Assembly: GCF_036017915.1 (NCBI RefSeq)
Contig: NZ_CP107929.1
Location: forward strand, 1,426,001 to 1,490,000
DNA length: 64,000 bases
Source: Micromonospora sp. NBC_00421
GTDB taxonomy: Bacteria; Actinomycetota; Actinomycetes; Mycobacteriales; Micromonosporaceae
Reading direction: 5' to 3'
The notes under the pieces are model-generated. The model did no database searches. It saw nothing but the letters and a program-made list of their open reading frames with translations, and had not been told where the DNA came from. Made by a program: the position numbers and the translations under genes. Shown here one piece after another: positions 44,601-56,455 of this stretch. The first letter of the stretch is position 1; every line of letters begins with the position of its first letter.

Positions 44601-47600
44601 GGGACCGGCCTGGTCGAGTTGGCGGTCCGCGCGGGCGACGAGGTCGGGTGCCCGGTGCTCGACGAGCTGGTCATCGAGACGCCGATGCGCGTCCCGGAGC
44701 GCGGCGGGGTGCGGGTGCTGGTCGCCGTGGGCGCCGCCGGGGACGGCGGGACCCGCCCGGTGGACGTGTACTCGCAGCGCGACGACGATGCCGACGAGTG
44801 GACCCGGCACGCCACGGGCCTGCTGTCGGTCGGGCCGGCGGCGCGGCCCGCCGGGTTCGACTTCACCGCCTGGCCGCCGCCGGGCGCCCAGCCGGTCGAG
44901 ACGGGCGGTGTCTACGCCGACCTGGCCGAGCGGGGCTACGCGTACGGCCCGACGTTCCAGGGGCTGCGGTCGGTGTGGCGGCGGGGCGAGGAGGTGTTCG
45001 CCGAGGTCGCGTTGCCGGCGGAGACCGGCACCGGGTCGGGCGGCTTCGGCATCCACCCCGGGTTGTTGGACTCCGCCCTGCACGCCGGCATGCTCGGCAC
45101 CGCGGCGGCGGAGGATGCCGGCCCGCCGGTGCTGCCGTTCGCCTGGAACGGGATGGTGCTGCACGCCGCCGGCGCGTCGGCGCTGCGGGTGCGGATCACC
45201 TCCGCAGGCCCCGGCGCCATCGCGGTGGAGGCGGCGGACCCGACGGGTGCCCCGGTGCTGTCGGTGGATTCGTTGGTGTCCCGGCCGGTGTCGGTCGACC
45301 AGCGGGACGCCGGCCCGTCCCGCGACTCGTTGTTCCGGGTGGAGTGGACCGCGCTGCCGGCGGTCGCCGGGGAACCCGTGCCGTCGTGGGCGTCGGTGGC
45401 GACCGTCGACGACGTGGTGGCCCTGGTCGACGACCCGCCGGCGGTGGTGGTGTTCGAGGCGGTCGGCGCGGACGACGCGCTGGCCGTGACCGCGCGGGCG
45501 CTCGACGTCCTCCAGGTGTGGCTGGACGCCGGTCCGCAGGAGTCGCGGCTGGTGGTGGTGACCCGGGGTGCGGTGCCCGCCGGTGACGGCGGGGTGGCCG
45601 ACGCCGCCGCGGCGGCGGTCTGGGGGCTGGTGCGGTCGGCGCAGGCCGAGAACCCGGACCGGATCGTGCTGCTGGATCTCGACCCCGACGACACCGTCGA
45701 GCAGGCGCTGGGGCCGGTGCTGGCGGCGGGTGAACCGCAGGTCGCGGTGCGGGGCACCGGGCTCTCGGTACCCCGGCTGGCCCGGGTGGCGGCCCCGTCG
45801 GACGCCGCGACGACCGGCTTCGACGGGCCGGGGCCGGTCCTGGTCACCGGCGGCACCGGGTCGTTGGGCGCGCTTGTCGCGCGGCACCTGGTGTCAGGGC
45901 GCGGGGTGCGGCGGCTGGTCCTGGTCAGCCGGCGTGGTCCGGCCGCCGACGGTGCGCAGGAGCTGGCCGCCGAGCTGACCGGGCAGGGCGCCGTGGTCTC
46001 GGTCGTCGCCTGTGACGTGTCGGACCGCGACCAGGTGGCGGCGCTGCTGGCCGCGCACCGGCCGACGGCCGTGGTGCACACCGCGGGTGTGTTGGACGAC
46101 GGCGTGATCGGGGCGTTGACCGCCGACCGGTTGGCCACCGTGTTCGCCCCCAAGGTGGACGCGGTCCGGCACCTCGACGAGCTCACCCGGGGGCTGGACC
46201 TCGACGCGTTCGTGGTGTTCTCGTCCGCGTCCGGGGTGTTCGGCTCCGCCGGGCAGGGCAACTACGCGGCGGCGAACGCTTTCCTGGACGCCACGGTCGC
46301 CCGCCGCCGCGCGGCCGGCCTGCCGGCGGTGTCGCTGGCGTGGGGCCTGTGGGAGCAGACCGACGGGATGACCGCCCACCTGGGCGAGGCCGACCAGGCA
46401 CGGGCCAGCCGTGGTGGCGTCCTGGCGATCGGGCCAGCCGAGGGGATGGCCCTGTTCGACGCGGCCGTGCGCACCGACCAGGCGCTGCTGGTGCCGGTCA
46501 AGCTGGACCTGCGGGCGACCCGGGCGACCGTGCCGTACCTGCTGCGCGGCCTGGTCCGGCCGACCCGGCAGCAGGCCCGCGCGGCGGCGGCCGGGGACCA
46601 GGACCTGGTCCGCAGGCTGGCCGGTCTCGACCCGGCCGCGCAGGAGGCGCTGCTGCTGCACCTGGTACGCGGTCAGGTCGCGTTCGTGCTCGGGCACGCC
46701 GGCGCGGACGCGGTGCGCCCGGACACGGCGTTCAAGGACGCCGGATTCGACTCGCTGACCTCAGTCGAACTGCGCAACCGGCTGCGGGAGGCGACCGGGC
46801 TGAAACTGCCGGCGACCCTGGTCTTCGACTACCCGAACCCGGTCGCCCTCGCCCGCTACCTGCACGGGGTGCTGGGCGAGCGGGTGGCCGGCACGCCCAC
46901 CCCGGTCGCCGCCGTGGCGGACCCGGACGAGCCGATCGCGATCGTGGGCATGGCCTGTCGGCTGCCCGGCGGGGTGACCAGCCCGGACGACCTGTGGCGG
47001 CTGGTACGCGACGGCCGCGAGGGCGTGTCGCCCTTCCCCACCGACCGGGGCTGGGACCTGGCGGACCTGTTCGACCCGGACCCCGACAACCGGGGCACCT
47101 CCACCACCAGCCGGGGCGGCTTCCTCGCCGACGCCGGCCTGTTCGACGCCGGGTTCTTCGGGATCTCGCCCCGGGAGGCGTTGGCCATGGACCCGCAGCA
47201 GCGGCTGCTGCTGGAGGTGTCGTGGGAGGCCCTGGAGGGCGTCGGCATCGACCCGACCTCGCTGCGGGGCAGCGACGTCGGCGTCTTCACCGGGATCTCC
47301 GCCCAGGGCTACGGGATCGGGGTGCCCGCGCCCGAGCTGGAGGGCTTCGCGAGCACGGCCGGGGCGGCGAGCGTGGCGTCCGGCCGGGTGTCGTACGTGT
47401 TCGGCTTCGAGGGGCCGGCTGTCACCATCGACACGGCGTGTTCGTCCTCGCTGGTGGCGATGCATCTCGGTGCGCAGGCGCTGCGGCAGGGTGAGTGTTC
47501 GATGGCGCTGGCCGGCGGGGCGACCGTGATGGCGACGCCGGGCACCTTCGTGGCGTTCTCCCGGCAGCGTGGTCTGGCCGGTGACGGCCGGTGCAAGTCG

Positions 47601-50600
47601 TACGCGGACGGCGCGGACGGCACCGGCTGGGCCGAGGGCGCCGGCGTGGTGGTGCTGGAGCGGCTGTCTGTGGCGCGGGAACGCGGTCACCGGGTGCTGG
47701 CCGTGCTGCGGGGCAGCGCGGTGAACCAGGACGGCGCGTCCAACGGGTTGACCGCGCCGAACGGACCCTCGCAGCAGCGGGTGATCCGCCGTGCCCTGGC
47801 CAGCGCCGGTCTCGACCCGGCCGACGTGGACGTGGTGGAGGGGCACGGGACCGGGACGGCACTGGGGGACCCGATCGAGGTGCAGGCCCTGCTGACCACG
47901 TACGGGCAGGACCGGTCGCCCGACCGTCCGCTGTGGTTGGGTTCGATCAAGTCGAACATCGGCCACGCGCAGTCGGCGGCGGGCGTCGCCGGTGTGATCA
48001 AGATGGTGCAGGCGCTACGGCACGACCTCATCCCCCCGACGCTGCACGTGGACGCCCCCACCTCCCAGGTGGACTGGTCCGGGGGAGGGGTGGAGCTGCT
48101 GACCCGGGCACAGGAGTGGCCGCGCGACGGTCACCCGCGCCGGGCGGGGGTGTCGTCGTTCGGGATCAGCGGGACGAACGCGCATCTGATCATCGAGGAG
48201 GCGCCGCCCGAGCCGGCCCCGCCGGTGGCCGCCGCGCCGCCGGCCGGTGTGCTGCCGTTGGTGGTGTCGGCGCGCAGTGCCGGCTCGCTGGCCGGGCAGG
48301 CCCGCCGGTTGGCCGGCGTCGTCGAGGACGCCGACGGGGCGTCGTTGGCGGCGGTGGCGCGGGCGTTGGTGTCCGGGCGGGCCGTGTTCGGGGAGCGGGC
48401 CGTCGTGGTGGCGGGGTCCGCCGAGGAGGCGTTGACCGGCCTGCGGGCGCTGGCGCACGGCGAGAGCGCCCCCGACCTGGTGGTCGGCCGGACGACCACC
48501 TCGGGACCGCCCGGAAAGCTGGTCTGGGTCTTCCCGGGCCAGGGGGCGCAGTGGGTGGGCATGGGGCGGGAGTTGCTGGACTCGTCGCCGGTGTTCGCCG
48601 AGCGGGTCACCGAGTGCGCCGCCGCGCTGGCGCCCTGGGTCGACTGGTCCCTGCCGGAGGTGCTGCGGGGGGAGTGCGATCCCGCGTTGATGGAGCGGGT
48701 CGACGTGCTCCAGCCCGCGAGCTTCGCGGTGATGGTCGGGCTGGCGGCGGTGTGGTCCTCGGTCGGGGTGTTCCCCGACGCGGTGCTGGGCCATTCCCAG
48801 GGCGAGATCGCCGCGGCATGCGTGGCGGGTGCGTTGTCGCTTCAGGACGCGGCCCGGGTGGTGGCGCTGCGCAGCCGGGCCATCGCCACGGAGCTGTCCG
48901 GACGCGGTGGCATGGCCTCGGTCGCCCTGGGCGGGGAGGAGGTCGCCGCGCGGCTCGCACCGTGGGCCGGGCGGGTCGAGGTGGCCGCGGTCAACGGTCC
49001 CGGCTCGGTGGTGGTCGCCGGCGACGCCGAGGCGTTGGACGAGGCGCTCGACGCGTTGTCCGCCGACGGCGTGCGGGTGCGCCGGATCGCTGTGGACTAC
49101 GCCTCGCACAGCCGGCAGGTGGAACGCATCCGGGACACCCTCGCCGACGCGCTGGCGGGGATCCGCGCGCAGGCGCCGGTGGTGCCGTTCCGCTCGACGG
49201 TGACCGGCGAGTGGATCTCCGCCGCCGGGGTCGTCGACGGCGGCTACTGGTTCCGCAACCTGCGCCACCAGGTGGGTTTCGGTGCCGCCGTGGCCGAGCT
49301 GGTCGACCAGGGGCACCGGGTCTTCGTGGAGGTGAGCGCGCACCCGGTGCTGGTCCAGCCGATCACCGAAAGCACCGACGACACCGACGCGGTGGTCGTC
49401 GGGTCGTTGCGGCGCGGTGAGGGCGGACTGCGCCGGCTGCTCACCTCGATGGCCGAGTTGTACGTCCGCGGTGTCGCGGTGGACTTCGGCGGCGTGCTGC
49501 CCACCCCGACCGGCCGCGTCGACCTGCCGACCTACGCCTTCGACCACCAGCACTACTGGCTGTACGCGACCGAGCCCGCCACCGACGCCGTCTCGTTGGG
49601 GCTGGCCGGCACCGACCATCCGATGCTCGGCGCGGTGGTCCGGCTGCCGCAGTCCGACGGCCTGGTGGTCACCGCCCGCCTCTCGTTGCGTACCCACCCC
49701 TGGCTGGCCGACCACGCCGTCCGGGACGTGGTCGTGGTGCCCGGTGCCGGACTGGTCGAGCTGGCCGTCCGCGCCGGGGACGAGGCCGGCTGCGCGGTGC
49801 TCGACGAGTTGGTGATCGAGGCGCCGCTCGTGATCCCCCCGCACGGTGGGGTCCGGCTACAGGTCGCCGTCGGCGGGCCGGACCACCACGGCACCCGTAC
49901 CGTCGAGGTGTTCTCCCAGCGTGAGGACGTCGACGGCGGCGCGGACAGTTGGACGCGGCATGCCACAGGTGTGCTCGCGGTGGACGCGCCGCGGGGGCAC
50001 GGCGGCGGGTTCGACTTCACCGCCTGGCCGCCCCCCGGCGCGCAGCCGCTGGACATCGGCGAGGGCTACCGCCGGCTCGCCGAGGTGGGCTACGGGTACG
50101 GCACGACGTTCCAGGCCGTCCGGGCGGTGTGGCGGCGGGGCGAGGAGGTCTTCGCCGAGGTGGCGCTCCCCGAGGAGCACCGGGCGGAGGCCGGCAGGTT
50201 CGGCATCCACCCGGCGTTGCTGGACGCGGCCCTGCACTCGACCCTCGTCGGTGCCGTGTCCGCCGCCGACGCGTCGGGCGGGCAGGAACTGTCGTTGCCG
50301 TTCGCCTGGAACGGGCTGCGACTGCACGCGGCCGGCGCCGCGGTGCTGCGGGTACGGGTCACCAGCCCCGGGCCGGACGCGATGGCGCTGGAAGCCGCGG
50401 ACGAGGCCGGTGGCCTGGTCGTGACGATGGAGTCGCTCGTGGGTCGGCCGGTGTCCGACGCGCAGTTGGCGGCCGCCGCGGCGGGAACCGCGCCCGCCGA
50501 CTCGCTGTTCCGGTTGGAGTGGGTCGGGCTGCCCCCGGTCCGGGTGGAGTCGGCACCGTCCTGGCTTCCCGTCGCGGACGCCGAAGCGGTGGCCGACCTG

Positions 50601-52145
50601 GCCGACGACGTGTTGTCGGGCACGGTGGACGCCCCGGCGGTGGTGGTCCTGGAAGCCGTCGGCGGCACCGACGTGCTGGGGCTGAGCACCCGGGTGCTGG
50701 ACGTGGTCCAGTGCTGGCTCGACGGCGGCGGGTTCGAGGAGTCGCGGTTGGTGGTCGCGACCCGGGGCGCGGTGCCCGCCGGGGACGGTGCGGTGACCGA
50801 TCCCGCCGGCGCGGCGGTGTGGGGCCTGGTACGGGCCGCGCAGGCGGAGAACCCCGACCGGATCGTCCTGGTCGACCTCGACCCGGCCGGCGGGGAGGCG
50901 ACGGAGTCGAGGTGGGGTGCGGTGCTGGCCTCCGGTGAGCCGCAGGTGGCGGTGCGCGGCGCGGCGCTGTCGGTGCCGCGCCTCATCCGGGCCACCGGCG
51001 CGGTGCCGGCGGCCGGGAAGGTGTTCGGCCCGGACGCGACGGTGCTGGTCACCGGTGGCACCGGGGCGTTGGGCGCCCTCGCGGCCCGGCACCTGGTCAC
51101 CCGGCACGGGGTGCGACGGCTGGTGCTGGCCAGTCGGCGTGGTCCGGCCGCCGAGGGCGCGACCGCGCTGGTCGCCGAGCTCACCGGGCAGGGTGCCGAG
51201 GTGGCGGTGGTCGCCGCCGATCTGTCCGACCGGGATCAGGTGGCGGCCCTGCTGGCCCAGCACCCCCCGACCGCGGTGGTGCACACCGCCGGTGTCGCGG
51301 ACGCCGGGGTGATCGGCACGGTCACCCCGGACCGGTTGGCGGAGGTCTTCGCGCCGAAGGTGGAGGCGGTGCGGCATCTGGACGAGTTGACGCGGGGGCT
51401 GCCGTTGACGGCGTTCGTCGTGTACTCGTCGGTGTCGTCGGTGTTCATGGGTGCCGGTAGTGGTAGTTACGCGGCGGCGAACGCGTTCCTGGACGGATTG
51501 ATGGCGCAGCGTCGGTCGCTGGGCCTGCCGGGGTTGTCGTTGGCGTGGGGCCTGTGGGAGCAGACCACCGGCATGGCGGCCGGCACCGACGAGCTCGCCA
51601 GGTCCCGGATGACCAGGCGTGGCGGGCTCCTGTCGCTGACCCCTGCGGAGGGCATGGAGCTCTTCGACGCCGCCGTCGGGTCCGGGCAGGCGCTGCTGGT
51701 GCCCGCGAAGTTGGACCTGCGCGGCGTACGCGCCGACGCCTCGACCGGCGGCGCGGTGCCGCACCTGCTGCGTGGCCTGGTCCGGGCCGGTCGACAGCAG
51801 GCGCGTGGCGCGACCGGCGACGAGGCCGGGCAGATCGCCGAGCGGCTGGCCGGACTGCCGGCCGCCGAGCGGGCCGGGATCCTGCTGGATCTGGTGCGGG
51901 CCCAGGTGGCCGCGGTGCTGGGCTACCGGGCCGGCCACCACGTCGAGGCCGACCAGGGACTGTTCGAGGTCGGCTTCGACTCGCTCACCGCCATCGAGCT
52001 GCGCAACCGGCTGCGCGACCTCACCGACCGCAAGATCGCCGCCAATCTCGTCTTCACCCATCCGACACCGGAACGGATCGCCGCCCACCTGTACGAGCTG
52101 ATGTACGGCGACCGGGCGGACGTCCCGGCGGCGATCTCCGTCTGA
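41700..52145 (+). CDS. rifE: Ansamycin PKS, modules 9-10 (terminal subunit, no thioesterase)
   Basis: This 3481-residue synthase has two KS-AT-DH-KR-ACP modules. The start is ATG 41700, with GTGAGGA about 10 bp upstream. The protein ends shortly after the last ACP, at DVPAAISV, with no thioesterase domain. Release must therefore be done in trans, and the amide synthase gene begins 15 bp downstream. Module 9 has a malonyl-type AT and module 10 a methylmalonyl-type AT, as expected for the C15-C19 end of rifamycins. In rifamycins both modules should dehydrate to give the diene, yet both DH motifs carry substitutions here. The final ACP differs from the others, with FEVGFDSLTAIE followed by DRKIAANLVFTHP. 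Confidence 0.95.
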   Translation: MATDEKLLQYLKRVTAELHTLRQRGSGHADEPLAVVGMACRFPGGVSSPEELWRLVADGVDALSDFPEDRGWPLEGLFDPDPDRPGTSYTSQGGFLTGAGQFDAGLFGISPREALAMDPQHRLLLETSWEALEDAGVDPTSMHGTDVGVFSGVFTQGYGAGSITPELEAFAGTGSASSVASGRVSYTFGFEGPAVTIDTACSSSLVAIHLAAQSLRLGECSMALAGGATVMPTPGTFVAFSRQRVLAADGRSKAFAAAADGTGWSEGVGVVVLERLSVARERGHRILAVLRGSAVNQDGASNGLTAPNGPSQQRVIRKALAGAGLTPAEVDAVEAHGTGTALGDPIEAQALIATYGQGRKPGRPLWLGSVKSNIGHTQAAAGVAGVIKMVQALRHGVLPPTLHVDEPTPQVDWSAGAVELLTGARDWPRDGQPRRAGVSAFGISGTNAHVILEEAPAADVATAPAEAPTGLVPLVVSAGSAASLTAQADRLAAFLAGTELPLARVATALLTERAVLGERAVLVADTTAQAVAGLRALAGGEAAPEVVTGSVTPGRVVLVFPGQGAQRPGMGRELYDRYPVFAQALDEVCAHLDACLAGWIDHPVRDVVLDRLPRSGDLLNQTVFTQAGLFALESALFRLVTSWGVRPDLVIGHSIGELTAAYAAGVLSLADAARVVAARGRLMQALPPGGVMVAVAASEAEVADLLDERVELAAVNGPSSVVLSGDHDATLAAADRLRERGHKTKQLVVSHAFHAHQMEPMLAGFAAEIAGVTWHQPTIPVVSNVTGRLAEPGELADPGYWSAHVRRPVRFADGIAAALAYGGDLFVELGPGATLTAMVAETAAATDAEVRCVPALRDGRPEDRTLLTALAELFVRGVPVDWAGLLPPVTGHVDLPTYAFDQRNYWLPPGGAGADATSLGQSAVDHPLLGAVVRLPQSDGLVFTSLLSLRSHPWLADHAIGGRVLVAGTGLVELAVRAGDEVGCPVLDELVIETPMRVPERGGVRVLVAVGAAGDGGTRPVDVYSQRDDDADEWTRHATGLLSVGPAARPAGFDFTAWPPPGAQPVETGGVYADLAERGYAYGPTFQGLRSVWRRGEEVFAEVALPAETGTGSGGFGIHPGLLDSALHAGMLGTAAAEDAGPPVLPFAWNGMVLHAAGASALRVRITSAGPGAIAVEAADPTGAPVLSVDSLVSRPVSVDQRDAGPSRDSLFRVEWTALPAVAGEPVPSWASVATVDDVVALVDDPPAVVVFEAVGADDALAVTARALDVLQVWLDAGPQESRLVVVTRGAVPAGDGGVADAAAAAVWGLVRSAQAENPDRIVLLDLDPDDTVEQALGPVLAAGEPQVAVRGTGLSVPRLARVAAPSDAATTGFDGPGPVLVTGGTGSLGALVARHLVSGRGVRRLVLVSRRGPAADGAQELAAELTGQGAVVSVVACDVSDRDQVAALLAAHRPTAVVHTAGVLDDGVIGALTADRLATVFAPKVDAVRHLDELTRGLDLDAFVVFSSASGVFGSAGQGNYAAANAFLDATVARRRAAGLPAVSLAWGLWEQTDGMTAHLGEADQARASRGGVLAIGPAEGMALFDAAVRTDQALLVPVKLDLRATRATVPYLLRGLVRPTRQQARAAAAGDQDLVRRLAGLDPAAQEALLLHLVRGQVAFVLGHAGADAVRPDTAFKDAGFDSLTSVELRNRLREATGLKLPATLVFDYPNPVALARYLHGVLGERVAGTPTPVAAVADPDEPIAIVGMACRLPGGVTSPDDLWRLVRDGREGVSPFPTDRGWDLADLFDPDPDNRGTSTTSRGGFLADAGLFDAGFFGISPREALAMDPQQRLLLEVSWEALEGVGIDPTSLRGSDVGVFTGISAQGYGIGVPAPELEGFASTAGAASVASGRVSYVFGFEGPAVTIDTACSSSLVAMHLGAQALRQGECSMALAGGATVMATPGTFVAFSRQRGLAGDGRCKSYADGADGTGWAEGAGVVVLERLSVARERGHRVLAVLRGSAVNQDGASNGLTAPNGPSQQRVIRRALASAGLDPADVDVVEGHGTGTALGDPIEVQALLTTYGQDRSPDRPLWLGSIKSNIGHAQSAAGVAGVIKMVQALRHDLIPPTLHVDAPTSQVDWSGGGVELLTRAQEWPRDGHPRRAGVSSFGISGTNAHLIIEEAPPEPAPPVAAAPPAGVLPLVVSARSAGSLAGQARRLAGVVEDADGASLAAVARALVSGRAVFGERAVVVAGSAEEALTGLRALAHGESAPDLVVGRTTTSGPPGKLVWVFPGQGAQWVGMGRELLDSSPVFAERVTECAAALAPWVDWSLPEVLRGECDPALMERVDVLQPASFAVMVGLAAVWSSVGVFPDAVLGHSQGEIAAACVAGALSLQDAARVVALRSRAIATELSGRGGMASVALGGEEVAARLAPWAGRVEVAAVNGPGSVVVAGDAEALDEALDALSADGVRVRRIAVDYASHSRQVERIRDTLADALAGIRAQAPVVPFRSTVTGEWISAAGVVDGGYWFRNLRHQVGFGAAVAELVDQGHRVFVEVSAHPVLVQPITESTDDTDAVVVGSLRRGEGGLRRLLTSMAELYVRGVAVDFGGVLPTPTGRVDLPTYAFDHQHYWLYATEPATDAVSLGLAGTDHPMLGAVVRLPQSDGLVVTARLSLRTHPWLADHAVRDVVVVPGAGLVELAVRAGDEAGCAVLDELVIEAPLVIPPHGGVRLQVAVGGPDHHGTRTVEVFSQREDVDGGADSWTRHATGVLAVDAPRGHGGGFDFTAWPPPGAQPLDIGEGYRRLAEVGYGYGTTFQAVRAVWRRGEEVFAEVALPEEHRAEAGRFGIHPALLDAALHSTLVGAVSAADASGGQELSLPFAWNGLRLHAAGAAVLRVRVTSPGPDAMALEAADEAGGLVVTMESLVGRPVSDAQLAAAAAGTAPADSLFRLEWVGLPPVRVESAPSWLPVADAEAVADLADDVLSGTVDAPAVVVLEAVGGTDVLGLSTRVLDVVQCWLDGGGFEESRLVVATRGAVPAGDGAVTDPAGAAVWGLVRAAQAENPDRIVLVDLDPAGGEATESRWGAVLASGEPQVAVRGAALSVPRLIRATGAVPAAGKVFGPDATVLVTGGTGALGALAARHLVTRHGVRRLVLASRRGPAAEGATALVAELTGQGAEVAVVAADLSDRDQVAALLAQHPPTAVVHTAGVADAGVIGTVTPDRLAEVFAPKVEAVRHLDELTRGLPLTAFVVYSSVSSVFMGAGSGSYAAANAFLDGLMAQRRSLGLPGLSLAWGLWEQTTGMAAGTDELARSRMTRRGGLLSLTPAEGMELFDAAVGSGQALLVPAKLDLRGVRADASTGGAVPHLLRGLVRAGRQQARGATGDEAGQIAERLAGLPAAERAGILLDLVRAQVAAVLGYRAGHHVEADQGLFEVGFDSLTAIELRNRLRDLTDRKIAANLVFTHPTPERIAAHLYELMYGDRADVPAAISV
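41790..46890 (+). other. PKS module 9: KS-AT(malonyl)-DH-KR-ACP
   Basis: The KS Cys is at 42300-42302. The AT is of malonyl type, with GHSIGE and HAFHA, and its start (PGQGAQRPGMGRELY) differs clearly from the methylmalonyl ATs. The DH motif reads HAIGGRVLVA: the final Pro is Ala. GYAYGPTF and GIHPGLLDSALH are present. The KR is intact (GGTGSLG, LDD, NYAAANA). The ACP has GFDSL near 46746. Confidence 0.83.
46929..52110 (+). other. PKS module 10: KS-AT(mm)-DH-KR-ACP
   Basis: The KS Cys is at 47439-47441. The AT has GHSQGE and YASH. The DH motif reads HAVRDVVVVP (Gly to Asp), and GYGYGTTF has Thr for Pro; [12 protein letters not shown] is kept. The KR has GGTGALG, ADA where LDD is usual, and SYAAANA. 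Part of this KR is almost identical at DNA level to the KR of module 5. The terminal ACP has GFDSLTAIE near 51973. Confidence 0.83.
51371..51510 (+). repeat. Near-identical KR tract, copy in module 10
   Basis: Partner of 24541-24680. Both KRs share the unusual VFMGAGSGSYAAANA block; the cofactor loops upstream differ (short in module 5, full in module 10), so the shared tract covers only the catalytic half. Confidence 0.75.
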
Positions 52146-52159
52146 GAGAGGGTGACGAC

Positions 52160-52936
52160 GTGTTCGACGTGGACGGCTACCTGCGGCGGATCGGCTGCCA
52201 GGGAATGACCGGGGTGGACCTGGAGACGTTGCGGGTGCTGCAGAAGAGGCACCTGATGGCGATTCCGTACAGCAGTCTCGCCTACGACCTCGACGACGGG
52301 GTGGTCGTCGTCGACCTCGACGACGACGCGGTGTTCACCCGGAGCATCGTCGATGGGCGGGGCGGCGCGTGCTACCACCTGAACCGCCTGTTCTACCGGC
52401 TCCTCTGCGAGCTGGGCTACCAGGCCACGCTGCTGGCGGGCAGCACCACCGAGGGCCGGGCCGCGTTCGGCAGCGACGTCGAGCACATGTTCGCCCGGGT
52501 CGCCCTGGACGGTGCCGACTGGCTGGTCGACGTCGGCTACCCGGGACCGACGTACGTCGAGCCGCTGCGGGTCTGCGCCCCGGTGCAGGCCCAGTACGGC
52601 AGCCGGTTCCGGCTGGTCGACCAGGGGCCCGGGATCGCGCTGCAACGCAGGGGGGTCGCCACCCGCTGGGGCACTGTCTACACCTTCACCATGCAGCCCC
52701 GGCAGTGGAGCGACTGGAAGGAGATGGAGAGCAACTTCCGGGAGATCCTGGCCGATCCGGGCCGGGACGACACCCGGGAGGTCCTGTGTGGCCGCGCCGT
52801 GGACGACGGGCAGGTGTTCCTGCGGCAGCGCCGTTACCTGACCGTCCGCAACGGTCGTGAGCAGGTACGCACGATCACCGACGACGACGAGCACCGGATG
52901 CTGCTGTCCCGCATCCTCTCCGGTCACCTCGACTGA
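52160..52936 (+). CDS. rifF: Amide synthase, arylamine N-acetyltransferase family (macrolactam release)
   Basis: This 258-residue enzyme is expected to lift the finished undecaketide off the last ACP and join it to the arylamine nitrogen of the AHBA unit, closing the macrolactam. The NAT triad is visible: Cys71 in RGGACYHLN, His109 in DVEHMFARV and Asp124 in WLVDVGYPG. I chose GTG 52160 because GAGAGAGGGTG lies just upstream and the product (MFDVDGYLRRIG) has the length usual for the family. The frame stays open upstream inside the PKS gene, but that extension overlaps coding ACP sequence. The position directly after a PKS without thioesterase supports the role. Confidence 0.93.
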   Translation: MFDVDGYLRRIGCQGMTGVDLETLRVLQKRHLMAIPYSSLAYDLDDGVVVVDLDDDAVFTRSIVDGRGGACYHLNRLFYRLLCELGYQATLLAGSTTEGRAAFGSDVEHMFARVALDGADWLVDVGYPGPTYVEPLRVCAPVQAQYGSRFRLVDQGPGIALQRRGVATRWGTVYTFTMQPRQWSDWKEMESNFREILADPGRDDTREVLCGRAVDDGQVFLRQRRYLTVRNGREQVRTITDDDEHRMLLSRILSGHLD

Positions 52937-52969
52937 GCTCGAACCCGGTCGTTACCAGAAAGGGAGACG

Positions 52970-53184
52970 ATGGAGAAGCTGGATCATCCGTTCGCATGGT
53001 TCGTCGACTTCGTCCGGGCCTGCTTCGTGGAGTACTCCCGCTTCGTGTGGGCCTTCTACGGCGGCGCGCCGGAGCTGATGGCCGCCCGCCCGGCGCCGCA
53101 GCCGAGGGGCGTCCGCCCCGCGCCGCGGTCGACGGCCGCCCGCCCGGCGCGGTGGCCCGGGCCGGAGACCGTGGAGAAGACACC

Positions 53185-53188
<4 letters not shown>
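52970..53188 (+). CDS. Small hypothetical protein coupled to aminoDHQ synthase
   Basis: This encodes 72 residues of unknown function. ATG 52970 follows AAAGGGAG at a good ribosome-site distance. Residues 4-32 are rich in Phe, Trp and Tyr (HPFAWFVDF, FVEYSRFVWAFYGG) and could form an amphipathic helix. The rest is a Pro/Ala/Arg-rich tail of low complexity. The stop TGA (53186-53188) overlaps the GTG start of the next gene (53185), which argues for translational coupling and for the frame being real. I do not recognise a family. It could be a small partner of the neighbouring enzymes or only a leader for the operon. Confidence 0.6.
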
Positions 53189-56383
<3,195 letters not shown>

Positions 56384-56455
56384 AATCGCCATTTCCCTGT
56401 CACACGGCCATTCACGCTTTCTCCCAATGGGATCCACCACGAGAATCGGAGAGCC

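Noticed and set aside
51900..52145. Possible thioesterase at the end of the last PKS
   Set aside because: The protein stops about 20 residues after the ACP helices. No GxSxG hydrolase motif or extra domain is present.
51545..52159. Longer version of the amide synthase starting inside the last PKS gene
   Set aside because: The extra sequence is out-of-frame PKS ACP sequence. The GTG at 52160 has a ribosome site and gives the usual NAT length.
52996..53184. N-terminal extension of aminoDHQ synthase
   Set aside because: It overlaps the small upstream gene in another frame and has no family similarity. GTG 53185 overlaps the preceding stop as expected in this operon.
56384..56455. Promoter for the AHBA synthase gene
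   Set aside because: The 72-bp gap with more A and T is suggestive, but I could not find a convincing -35/-10 pair, so it is not listed as a site.
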